Source: Parvibaculum sp049303435
GTDB lineage: Bacteria > Pseudomonadota > Alphaproteobacteria > Parvibaculales > Parvibaculaceae
DNA: 8,248 nucleotides
Direction: 5' to 3'
Assembly (NCBI GenBank): GCA_049303435.1
Contig: JBAQNC010000187.1
Coordinates: 1-8,248 of the forward strand
The notes under the pieces: model-generated
Database searches by the model: none
What the model was told of the DNA's origin: nothing
Seen by the model: the letters and a program-made list of their open reading frames with translations, nothing else
Shown here: positions 1-5,491 of the stretch, piece after piece
Layout of the letters: the number at the start of each line of letters is the position of its first letter
Numbering within the stretch: the stretch's first letter is position 1
Made by a program: the position numbers and the translations under genes

Positions 1-1081
1 AGACGTTGAGCTCGAAGTGGCCCTGGCTGTCGGCAAAGGTGAGGGCCGCATTATTGCCGAAGATCTGCACGCAGACCTGTGTCATGGCTTCGCACTGGGT
101 GGGATTGACCTTGCCCGGCATGATCGAGGAGCCGGGTTCATTTTCCGGAAGCGAGAGTTCGCCAAGGCCCGAGCGCGGGCCCGAACCGAGGAAACGAATG
201 TCGTTGGCGATCTTGAAGAGCGAGGCGGCGACCGTGTTGATCGCGCCATGGCTGAAGACCATGGCGTCATGGGCGGCAAGCGCCTCGAACTTGTTGGGCG
301 CGGTGGTGAAGGGCAGATGGGTGATGGCGGCGATATGTTCGGCGACCATTTCGGCAAAGCCGACAGGGGCATTGAGACCGGTGCCGACGGCGGTGCCGCC
401 TTGGGCGAGCTGCATGAGGGCGGGCAGCGTCATCTCGATGCGGGCGATGCCGTTTTCGACCTGCCTGGCGTAGCCGGAAAATTCCTGGCCGAGCGTCAGG
501 GGCGTTGCGTCCTGCGTATGCGTGCGGCCGATCTTGATGATCTTTTCCCACTGCTTCGCCTTGTCGTTCAAGGCGTTGCGCAGGAGTTGCAGGGCGGGGA
601 GAAGACGATGGTGGATTTCTTCGGCGCAGGCGACATGCATGGCGGTCGGGAAAGTGTCGTTCGACGACTGGCTCATGTTGCAGTGGTCGTTCGGGTGAAC
701 GGGTTTCTTGGACCCCATCTCACCACCCAGCATTTCGATGGCGCGGTTGGAGATCACTTCATTGGCGTTCATGTTCGATTGCGTGCCGGAACCTGTCTGC
801 CAGACGACGAGGGGGAAGTGTTCGTCGAGCTTGCCTTCGATGACTTCCTGAGCGGCCTTGACGATGGCGTCGCCAATGGTCTTGTCGAGGCGGCCAAGGC
901 CCATGTTGGTTTCGGCGGCGGCGCGCTTGACGATGCCAAGGGCGCGGACGACGGGGGCTGGCTGCTTTTCCCAGCCGATCTTGAAATTGCCGAGCGAGCG
1001 CTGGGCCTGAGCGCCCCAATATTTATCCGCAGCGACCTCGATCGGGCCGAATGTGTCGGTTTCTGTGCGGGTCTTGGTCAT
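1..1081 (-). CDS. fumC: Class II fumarate hydratase, N-terminal 360 codons (runs off window)
   Basis: Fumarase C interconverts fumarate and malate in the cytosolic TCA cycle; class II enzymes are iron-free homotetramers. The reading frame starts at ATG 1081 (MTKTRTETDTFGPIEVAADK), with GGAG 7 nt upstream, and stays open to base 2. Landmarks fall at the E. coli FumC numbers: GSGTQSNMNANEV and the HPNDHCNMSQSSNDTFP block in the first half, GRTHTQDATP with catalytic-site His188 (codon 518-520), and the fumarate-lyase signature GSSIMPGKVNPTQ with Ser318 (codon 128-130). The frame ends inside the active-site domain at ADSQGHFELNV, so about 100 C-terminal residues lie outside the window. It follows sspB by 91 bp on the same strand. 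That gap shows no clear terminator, so cotranscription is possible. Identity is as certain as reading allows. Confidence 0.97.
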   Translation of the reverse strand, partial: MTKTRTETDTFGPIEVAADKYWGAQAQRSLGNFKIGWEKQPAPVVRALGIVKRAAAETNMGLGRLDKTIGDAIVKAAQEVIEGKLDEHFPLVVWQTGSGTQSNMNANEVISNRAIEMLGGEMGSKKPVHPNDHCNMSQSSNDTFPTAMHVACAEEIHHRLLPALQLLRNALNDKAKQWEKIIKIGRTHTQDATPLTLGQEFSGYARQVENGIARIEMTLPALMQLAQGGTAVGTGLNAPVGFAEMVAEHIAAITHLPFTTAPNKFEALAAHDAMVFSHGAINTVAASLFKIANDIRFLGSGPRSGLGELSLPENEPGSSIMPGKVNPTQCEAMTQVCVQIFGNNAALTFADSQGHFELNV

Positions 1082-1172
1082 TTGGGCGCTCCGTGCTGGC
1101 AATGCGTTTGAGCGGTCATTTAACACGGTGGCGGGCGGGGGCCAAGCCGGAGGGTGAAGCGGGCTTTGAGCC

Positions 1173-1637
1173 TTACTTCTTGCGGAAGGCGTCGAGGCTG
1201 ACGACCTCGCCTTCGCCCTTGGGGGCGGCGGGCTCTTCGGCGACGGGGGCTTCGGGTTCGGCTTCTTCCGCTGGGTCAGGCTTTGCGACCTCGAACTGGA
1301 GGCCGAACTGGACGCTGGGGTCGAAAAAGGCGTGGACCGCAGAATAGGGGACCACCAGCGTTTCGGGGATCTTGTTGAAGGTGAGGACGACAGAAAAACC
1401 GTCTTCGCGCACATCGAGGTCCCAGAACTGGTGCTGGAGAACGATGGTCATTTCTTCGGGATATTGCGAAAGCAATTTCTCGGAAATGCTGACGCCGGGC
1501 GCGCGGGTGCGGAAGGAGATATAGAAATGATGTTCGCCGGGAAGACCTTCATTCTTGGCTACTTCTAGCGCCTTGCGGATGACGCCGCGCAGGGCCTCCT
1601 GAGCCATCTCGTCATAGTGCATCTGGTCTTCGGCCAC
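1173..1637 (-). CDS. sspB: SspB, ClpXP adaptor for ssrA-tagged proteins (alphaproteobacterial type)
   Basis: SspB binds the ssrA tag and tethers tagged substrates to the ClpX N-domain, speeding ClpXP degradation. The 154-residue product opens with the alpha-type core (YDEMAQEALRGVIRKAL, then LPGEHHFYISFRTRAPGV, YPEEMTIVLQHQFWDL and FFDPSVQFGLQFEV), which ends near residue 115. An Ala/Glu/Pro-rich flexible linker of about 28 residues follows. The final VVSLDAFRKK is the ClpX-binding (XB) tail. I chose GTG 1637 because the product then starts (M)AEDQMHYD, like the MAED-x-x-x-YD start I recall for relatives, and because AAGGTGAG (1642-1649) sits just upstream. GTG 1646, which adds three residues, and ATG 1622 are alternatives. 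It lies between the hydrolase gene (81-90 bp upstream) and fumC. The nearby tmRNA gene makes the tag this adaptor recognises. Confidence 0.93.
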   Translation of the reverse strand: MAEDQMHYDEMAQEALRGVIRKALEVAKNEGLPGEHHFYISFRTRAPGVSISEKLLSQYPEEMTIVLQHQFWDLDVREDGFSVVLTFNKIPETLVVPYSAVHAFFDPSVQFGLQFEVAKPDPAEEAEPEAPVAEEPAAPKGEGEVVSLDAFRKK

Positions 1638-1679
1638 GGAACTCACCTTTTTCTCACGAACCTGAAATTGTGGTCAGGG

Positions 1680-1708
1680 TTTATACCCTCTTACCGTGGA
1701 GAGCAGAA
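1680..1708 (-). promoter_or_regulatory. Possible sspB promoter
   Basis: On the minus strand a TATAAA hexamer (1685-1680) lies about 43 nt upstream of the chosen sspB start, in the only gap between the hydrolase gene and sspB. The hexamer 17 nt upstream, TTCTGC (1708-1703), is a poor -35 match, so the call rests mainly on the -10 box. Confidence 0.25.
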
Positions 1709-1727
1709 GTGGGCGAATGGGGCGGGC

Positions 1728-2480
1728 TCAGCTTTCGCCGAAAAGCGTGGGATGCATGCCGATTTCGCGTTTTCGGGTGGCTCGGTAATGTTCGCGCCAT
1801 TCGAGCACCCTGGGGTCCACGCGGCGTTTGTCGGGGTGGAAGCCGGGCTTGAGATAGGAGAAGACACCAAGCGCGACGTGTCGCCAGATGCCCGGCGAAA
1901 TCCATAGATGCCAGCAGGCCAGTCCCCAGGCGCGCAGATTGAAGAGGTTGCCGCTCTTGTACATGAGCCACATCTGTATGAGCGGAATGCCGATCATGAA
2001 TTCGAAAGTCGCGATGCCCATGACGATGACACGGCGCAGATAGCCGAGGAATCCGGGGGCAACGGCCTGATAGACGTTGAGGGCTGTGTAGTGCTCATAG
2101 GCGCAGGTGACGGCGAGTTGCGCCTTGGCGGGCATCACGCGCTGGGCCCATTTCATGGATTTTTCCATGAGGTGAGTGAAACCTTCGACGGGAATGCCGT
2201 GGGCGCTCAGGAGCTTGTTGTAGCTTGTGTGTTCCCGCGAATGGGTGGCTTCCTGTGCGTAGAAGCCCTTGATGTCGCGCTGTAATTCGGGGTCGGTGAC
2301 CTGATCGGCGAAGAGGCGGACGCTGTCGATGAAGAAGCGCTCGCCCGCCGGAAACGTGAGCGACAGGGCGTCGTAGAAGTGGGAAATGGCGGGATTGCCC
2401 GAATGCCAGTCGACGGGCAATTCGGGCGCAAAATCGAACTGGATGTTGCGCGGAATGATGTGGGGATTGGGGGCTTCCAT
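1728..2480 (-). CDS. PF10118/COG3687-type 'metal-dependent hydrolase', apparently internally shortened
   Basis: The 250-residue product resembles the predicted metal-dependent hydrolase family PF10118, whose reaction is not established. Typical landmarks in order: IIPRN near residue 8, W-x-GNPAISHFYDALSLTFPAGERFFIDSVR (25-55), QEATHSREH (76-84, an E-x6-H metal-ligand type motif), CAYEHYTA (126-133), VYQAVAPG (136-143), a hydrophobic stretch (about 151-173) and FSYLKPGFHP near the C terminus. From memory, relatives carry about 40 more residues between EHYTA and the VYQAV-like segment, including a W-HA-EEIEHK motif. Here the two flanks join directly (EHYTALNVYQAV, codons near 2070-2095) without a frameshift. 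I chose ATG 2480 over an upstream start at 2555 because AGGGAG lies 10 nt before it and because the extension would run into tmRNA sequence and has no family match. Activity is uncertain. Confidence 0.75.
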   Translation of the reverse strand: MEAPNPHIIPRNIQFDFAPELPVDWHSGNPAISHFYDALSLTFPAGERFFIDSVRLFADQVTDPELQRDIKGFYAQEATHSREHTSYNKLLSAHGIPVEGFTHLMEKSMKWAQRVMPAKAQLAVTCAYEHYTALNVYQAVAPGFLGYLRRVIVMGIATFEFMIGIPLIQMWLMYKSGNLFNLRAWGLACWHLWISPGIWRHVALGVFSYLKPGFHPDKRRVDPRVLEWREHYRATRKREIGMHPTLFGES

Positions 2481-2589
2481 CGGGCAGCATCTCCCTTGGG
2501 AATGAAGTGGAGGTTTCTGTTGCCAGGTACCTCCGAACCCCGCCTTACCCTGCAAAGGGCAAGGGCTTCAAGTGAAGAGCTAGCGCTGC

Positions 2590-2628
2590 TTACGCGGCGA
2601 TCGCAACTTCTGCATAGTTGTCATTGGC
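2590..2628 (-). other. ssrA: tmRNA tag reading frame, ANDNYAEVAIAA-stop
   Basis: Twelve codons from GCC 2628 to TAA 2590 encode ANDNYAEVAIAA. With the alanine carried by tmRNA itself the appended tag is AANDNYAEVAIAA. The ANDN-aromatic-AE start is the alphaproteobacterial form and the SspB-binding half. The hydrophobic AIAA end is the ClpX-recognised degron. The nucleotides just before the resume codon (ATAGTT) match the usual TAGTC-like set-up element. Confidence 0.93.
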
Positions 2629-2712
2629 AACTATCAAAACGGCCCGCTAACGGCGGAACCATACCGGGCAAAAGAAAAGCTTTTACACCCTCGTCGATCC
2701 TATTTCGCCCCC

Positions 2713-2739
2713 ATGAACCCTGCCGTGACAGAAGATAAA
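2713..2739 (-). other. Intervening segment of the permuted tmRNA precursor
   Basis: These 27 nt lie between the encoded CCA of the acceptor piece (2740) and the first G of the coding piece's acceptor strand (2712). In two-piece tmRNAs this spacer is cut out. RNase P would be expected to make the 5' end at 2712, and 3' trimming to leave CCA at 2740. This is inferred from pairing, with an uncertainty of 1-2 nt. Confidence 0.8.
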
Positions 2740-2827
2740 TGGTGGAGGCGCCGGGTACCGCCCCCGGGTCCGAATGGCTTATTATGCAGTTCGTTTATCG
2801 CCATAGTCAGCGGAAGCTGACACTCTC

Positions 2828-2856
2828 TATATAGGATGTGCGGGGCGGAAAACCAA
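2828..2856 (-). promoter_or_regulatory. Sigma-70-type promoter of ssrA
   Basis: On the minus strand, TTGGTT (2856-2851) is followed after exactly 17 nt by TATATA (2833-2828). A start about 7 nt downstream would fall at 2821-2822, immediately before the GTCAGC hairpin that opens the acceptor piece. Strong, constitutive spacing fits an abundant stable RNA. The same region is the upstream sequence of the divergent DUF1287 gene. Confidence 0.7.
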
Positions 2857-2942
2857 GCGTTAGGGGGCATCGAGACCCTATTTTTGCCGTGTTTTCGGGA
2901 TTTTATCCGGTTCGGGCGGGGCTTTTCGAGAATGAGGTTGTC

Positions 2943-3566
2943 ATGCTCTCACGACGGAATTTCCTCCTGAGCGCGGCGGCGCTTCCTTTCGCTTATCCTG
3001 TGACTGCAAGGGCTTGCGGATGCCTGCTGCCACCGCATGCCGAGTTCGCGCCGCAAGTGCGGCATCTTCTCAACGCGGCGGAAAACCAGATCGGCGAAAC
3101 CATCCTCTACGATCCTTCCTATCAACGGATCGGCTATCCCGGCGGCGACGTGCCGAGGGACCGGGGCGTGTGCTGCGATGTGGTGATCCGCGCTTATCGC
3201 GACGGGCTCAGGATCGACCTTCAGAAACAAGTGCATGAGGATATGGCGGCTCACTTTTCGGCCTATCCCCGGAACTGGGGCTTAAGCGCGACGGATCGCA
3301 ATATCGACCATCGCCGCGTGCCGAACCTGCGGACGTTCCTCAAGCGCGCAGGAGCGGAACTGCCCCACGGCGCGGCGGTTCATCCTGGGGATATCGTCAC
3401 CCAGAATGTCGCCGGGCATCTGCCGCATGTGGTGATCGTCTCTGCCGACAAGAATCCCCGGTCGGGGCGCTATAAAGTTATCCACAATATCGGGGCCGGC
3501 ACCGAGTTCGCCGACACGCTCATGACCTATCCGATGACAGGCCACTACCGCTATTTCGGCACGTAA
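2943..3566 (+). CDS. Tat-exported DUF1287 (YijF-like) protein
   Basis: The 207-residue protein matches the DUF1287 family (PF06940, E. coli YijF), which has no assigned reaction. It starts with a twin-arginine signal (SRRNFLLSAAALPFA, residues 3-17) and an A-x-A cleavage site at A22-R-A24, so export as a folded protein to the periplasm is likely. Family blocks follow: QIGETILYDPSYQRIGYPGG (49-68), RGVCCDVVIRAYR (74-86), DLQKQVHEDM (92-101), NIDHRRVPNL (120-129), PGDIV (148-152), HVVIVS (162-167), HNIGAGTEFADTL (181-193) and GHYRY at the end. The Cys77/His162 arrangement recalls NlpC/P60-like cysteine peptidases, but that is inference. I chose ATG 2943 over the upstream start at 2838 because GAGG lies 8 nt before it and the signal peptide then sits at the N terminus. 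The start region is divergent from ssrA; thyA follows after 132 bp. Confidence 0.88.
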   Translation: MLSRRNFLLSAAALPFAYPVTARACGCLLPPHAEFAPQVRHLLNAAENQIGETILYDPSYQRIGYPGGDVPRDRGVCCDVVIRAYRDGLRIDLQKQVHEDMAAHFSAYPRNWGLSATDRNIDHRRVPNLRTFLKRAGAELPHGAAVHPGDIVTQNVAGHLPHVVIVSADKNPRSGRYKVIHNIGAGTEFADTLMTYPMTGHYRYFGT

Positions 3567-3698
3567 TGGTGAGTGTTTCCTGCAAGGTTTCGTGTCTTTT
3601 CATGTCGATTTCGAGTGCGAGGCGCGAGCCACGCGATTGAGCCGTGCGTCGGGGCGAGGGGACGTGTAAAATATCCCCGAATCCAGGAGCCTATCCCC

Positions 3699-4493
3699 AT
3701 GAAGCAGTATCTCGACCTGATGGCCCATGTGCGTCATCACGGCGTCAAGAAAACCGACCGCACCGGCACCGGCACGCTGAGCATCTTCGGCTGGCAGTCG
3801 CGTTACAATCTGGCGGACGGGTTTCCGATGGTGACGACGAAGAAGCTGCATCTGAAATCGATCATCCATGAGCTGCTCTGGTTTCTGGCCGGGGATACGA
3901 ATATCGCCTACCTCAAAGCCAATGGCGTCGGCATCTGGAACGAATGGGCCGACGAGAAGGGCGAGCTGGGTCCGGTCTATGGGCATCAGTGGCGCTCATG
4001 GCCGACGCCCGACGGTGGCAAGATCGACCAGATCAAGAACCTGATCGAAATGATCGAGAAGAGCCCGGACTCGCGACGGCTGATCGTGAGCGCCTGGAAT
4101 GTCGCCGATATAGACGGCATGGCGCTGCCGCCGTGCCATTGCCTGTTCCAGTTCTATGTGGCCGACGGCAAGCTCTCCTGCCAGCTCTATCAGCGCAGCG
4201 CCGATATCTTTCTCGGGGTGCCGTTCAACATCGCGTCCTACGCCTTGCTCACCATGATGGTGGCGCAGGTGACGGGGCTGGAAGCGGGCGAGTTCATCCA
4301 TACGTTCGGCGACGCGCATCTCTATTCCAACCATCTGGAACAGGCCGACAAGCAATTGGCGCGCGAGCCCAAGCCTCTGCCGAAGATGATCATCAACCCG
4401 GATGTGAAATCGATTTTCGACTTCACCTATGACGACTTCAAGCTCGAGGGCTATGAGGCGCACCCGCATATCGCCGCGCCTGTTGCGGTGTGA
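3699..4493 (+). CDS. thyA: Thymidylate synthase
   Basis: ThyA methylates dUMP to dTMP using 5,10-methylene-tetrahydrofolate and releases dihydrofolate. The product is 264 residues, the same length as E. coli ThyA, and the active-site residues fall at the same numbers: catalytic Cys146 in ALPPCHC, Arg166 in YQRSADIFLG, Asp169, Asn177 in PFNIASY, and His207/Tyr209 in HTFGDAHLYS. The N terminus holds DRTGTGTLSIFG, with the phosphate-binding arginine. ATG 3699 has AGGAG at 3685-3689, 9 nt upstream. The frame is open further upstream, but that part has no family match. The last codons overlap a small membrane-protein gene by 4 nt, and folA follows. The dihydrofolate made here is the substrate of folA, so the cluster is a functional unit. 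Confidence 0.98.
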   Translation: MKQYLDLMAHVRHHGVKKTDRTGTGTLSIFGWQSRYNLADGFPMVTTKKLHLKSIIHELLWFLAGDTNIAYLKANGVGIWNEWADEKGELGPVYGHQWRSWPTPDGGKIDQIKNLIEMIEKSPDSRRLIVSAWNVADIDGMALPPCHCLFQFYVADGKLSCQLYQRSADIFLGVPFNIASYALLTMMVAQVTGLEAGEFIHTFGDAHLYSNHLEQADKQLAREPKPLPKMIINPDVKSIFDFTYDDFKLEGYEAHPHIAAPVAV

Positions 4494-4630
4494 CGGAGTG
4501 GCGTCGGAAGGCGCTTGTCGCCGTTCTGACGATTGTCATGGTGGTTCTTGCCGTTTCGGCGATGGGGCTCATTCTTCTGCATCTTCGGCCCGTGACGCCG
4601 GACCGTATTGAAATGCCCGATCTGGAGTGA
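4490..4630 (+). CDS. Small single-pass membrane protein (46 aa) between thyA and folA
   Basis: An unrecognised 46-residue frame starts with GTG 4490 inside the thyA stop (GTGA overlap) and ends with TGA 4628-4630. The protein opens MTEWRRKALVA and then runs as one hydrophobic helix (about residues 8-31, rich in Val, Leu, Ile and Ala). It closes with a short charged tail ending in RIEMPDLE. Basic residues before the helix and acidic ones after it predict an inside-N, outside-C topology. No separate Shine-Dalgarno is evident, so translation would depend on coupling to thyA. Its own end carries the GGAG that serves folA. Codon choice is like its neighbours. It leaves no unexplained gap between the two folate genes. 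It could be a non-functional filler frame, but the helix, the overlap and the spacing argue for a gene. No function is proposed. Confidence 0.7.
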   Translation: MTEWRRKALVAVLTIVMVVLAVSAMGLILLHLRPVTPDRIEMPDLE

Positions 4631-4635
4631 GACGC

Positions 4636-5136
4636 ATGCATCTCTCGTTGTTCATAGCGATTGCGGATAATGGCGTCATCGGGCGCGACAATGGTTTGCC
4701 GTGGCGGCTGTCGGATGATCTCAAGTATCTCAAGCGCATGACGATGGGAAAGCCGATCGTGATGGGGCGCAAGACCTGGGAGAGTTTCCCCAAGCGCCCC
4801 TTGCCGGGGCGGCCCAATCTCGTCGTGACACGGGACGCGGACTATGACGCGCCGGGAGCGGAGGTTTTTACTTCGACCGACGCGGCGATTGCGCGCGGCA
4901 ATGCGCTGGGACAAGAGCTGGGCGTCGACGAGGTGATGGTGCTGGGCGGGGCGCAGATCTATCACGCGCTGCTGGAACGCGCGACGCGGATTTATCTCAC
5001 CGAAGTGCATGATCATCCGGTGGGCGATACGCGGTTCGAGTTCGATCATTCGCGGTGGCGGGAAGTGTCGCGGGAATGGCACGACAAGGGCGAGGGGGAT
5101 TCGAGCGCCTATTCGTTTGTGGTGCTGGAGCGGTGA
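4636..5136 (+). CDS. folA: Dihydrofolate reductase
   Basis: FolA reduces dihydrofolate to tetrahydrofolate with NADPH, regenerating the cofactor oxidised by ThyA two genes upstream. The 166-residue product has the standard order: IAIADNGVIG (7-16, nicotinamide loop), GLPWRLSDDLKYLKRMT (20-36) with the catalytic acid at Asp28 (Asp27 in E. coli), PIVMGRKTWESFP with the NADPH-binding GRKT, LPGRPNLVVTR, and the GGAQIY glycine pair in the C-terminal half. I chose ATG 4636 because GGAG (4624-4627) lies 8 nt upstream and the product then begins MHLSLFIAIADNG. GTG 4627 is in frame and overlaps the preceding stop, so it is the alternative. Antifolates such as trimethoprim act on this family. No second copy is in the window. 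Confidence 0.97.
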   Translation: MHLSLFIAIADNGVIGRDNGLPWRLSDDLKYLKRMTMGKPIVMGRKTWESFPKRPLPGRPNLVVTRDADYDAPGAEVFTSTDAAIARGNALGQELGVDEVMVLGGAQIYHALLERATRIYLTEVHDHPVGDTRFEFDHSRWREVSREWHDKGEGDSSAYSFVVLER

Positions 5137-5149
5137 GGGCTTGAGGCTT

Positions 5150-5168
5150 GGCGGATGTTTGATCCGCC
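5150..5168 (+). terminator. Hairpin after folA, possible terminator
   Basis: A perfect 7-bp stem, GGCGGAT / ATCCGCC with loop GTTTG, begins 13 nt past the folA stop. No T-run follows, so it would be a weak or Rho-assisted terminator, or only an mRNA 3'-end stabiliser. Confidence 0.35.
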
Positions 5169-5171
5169 TCA

Positions 5172-5252
5172 CCCCACCCGAAAAATTCAGAGAGAATTTT
5201 TCGACCTCCCCACACCTTGCGCGCAGGCGCAAAGAGAAAGGACGGGGGAGGT
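5172..5252 (+). repeat. Palindromic repeat family 2, copy 1 (full length)
   Basis: The unit runs from CCCCACCCG to GGGGGAGGT. It contains a perfect 10-bp stem CGAAAAATTC / GAATTTTTCG with loop AGAGA (5179-5203). Then come CTCCCCACACC, a TTGCGCGCAGGCGCAAA inverted motif, and a purine-rich AGAGAAAGGAC. The outer ends (CCCCACC / GGGGGAGG) roughly pair. Related copies lie at 7669-7721 and, inverted, at 7739-7808. It sits 35 bp after the folA stop. The unit is open on the minus strand (reading MRLRARCGE...), which yields spurious ORFs wherever it occurs. Confidence 0.8.
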
Positions 5253-5253
5253 G

Positions 5254-5470
5254 GTCCCGGGATCAAGTCCCGGGACGACATTCATTGTTTGGTTAAGTAA
5301 AATATATTTCGTCATACCCCGGCTTGACCGGGGTATCCACCTTCAGACCATCGATTGTGAAAGATGGATGGCCCGATCAAGTCGGGCCATGACGGCGGTT
5401 TAATTGAATGGATCGAGTTTGCGGCTCCTGGACCCCGGCCATCTTTGACTAAAGGAGGGCCCGGGGTGAC
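5254..5470 (+). repeat. Composite of four palindromes, copy A
   Basis: Four hairpins in a row share a 5-nt TCAAG/CTTGA-type loop or descend from one that did. P1 (5254-5279) is GTCCCGGGA-TCAAG-TCCCGGGAC. P2 (5314-5336) is ATACCCCGG-CTTGA-CCGGGGTAT. P3 (5368-5390) is ATGGCCCGA-TCAAG-TCGGGCCAT. P4 (about 5432-5467) is ACCCCGG...CCCGGGGT with an enlarged loop. P1-P3 have perfect 9-bp stems. The first 185 bp align without gaps to copy B at 6587 (about 25 mismatches by hand, roughly 86% identity), including the spacers between hairpins. P4 lies 20 bp past the stop of the convergent reductase gene and could end transcripts from either side. Confidence 0.88.
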
Positions 5471-5491
5471 ATGCGTTTTTGAATTGTCTGT

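Larger units (their letters stand above)
2540..2821 (-). ncRNA. ssrA: Two-piece (circularly permuted) tmRNA
   Basis: tmRNA rescues stalled ribosomes and adds a degradation tag. The gene is in the permuted alphaproteobacterial order, acceptor piece first and tag piece second. On the minus strand a perfect GTCAGC-TTCC-GCTGAC hairpin begins the transcript. The acceptor piece then ends with T-stem CCGGG/CCCGG (2767-2763 with 2755-2751), acceptor strand CGCCTCC (2750-2744), discriminator A and encoded CCA (2742-2740). After a 27-nt spacer, the coding piece opens with GGGGGCG (2712-2706), which pairs with CGCCTCC over 7 bp including one G-U, followed by AAATAGGATCGACG. A PK1-like CCGC/GCGG stem (2656-2644) precedes the tag frame. 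A CTTGCCCT/AGGGTAAG hairpin (2563-2544) marks the likely 3' region. The mature 5' end of the acceptor piece and the 3' end of the coding piece are estimates. The product acts with SmpB, alanyl-tRNA synthetase and EF-Tu. Confidence 0.93.

Noticed and set aside
17..1111. Long plus-strand open frame (364 codons)
   Set aside because: It lies antisense to fumC, whose minus-strand translation shows all class II fumarase motifs at the expected numbers; the plus frame has no recognisable domain.
2509..2534. GGAGGT / ACCTCC hairpin on the minus strand after the tmRNA coding piece
   Set aside because: A 6-bp stem with a 14-nt loop and no T-run; too weak to call a terminator for ssrA.
2379..2738. Plus-strand 119-codon frame
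   Set aside because: Covers the hydrolase start and the tmRNA coding piece in antisense; no RBS or protein-like composition.
2861..2885. TAGGG ... CCCTA followed by TTTTT on the plus strand, terminator-like
   Set aside because: Only a 5-bp stem with a loop of about 10 nt, and no plus-strand gene lies upstream to terminate; probably chance in the ssrA/DUF1287 divergent spacer.
4438..5232. 264-codon minus-strand frame
   Set aside because: Antisense to folA and the end of thyA, Arg/His/Pro-rich without domains, and it starts inside a palindromic repeat (MRLRARCGE comes from repeat family 2).
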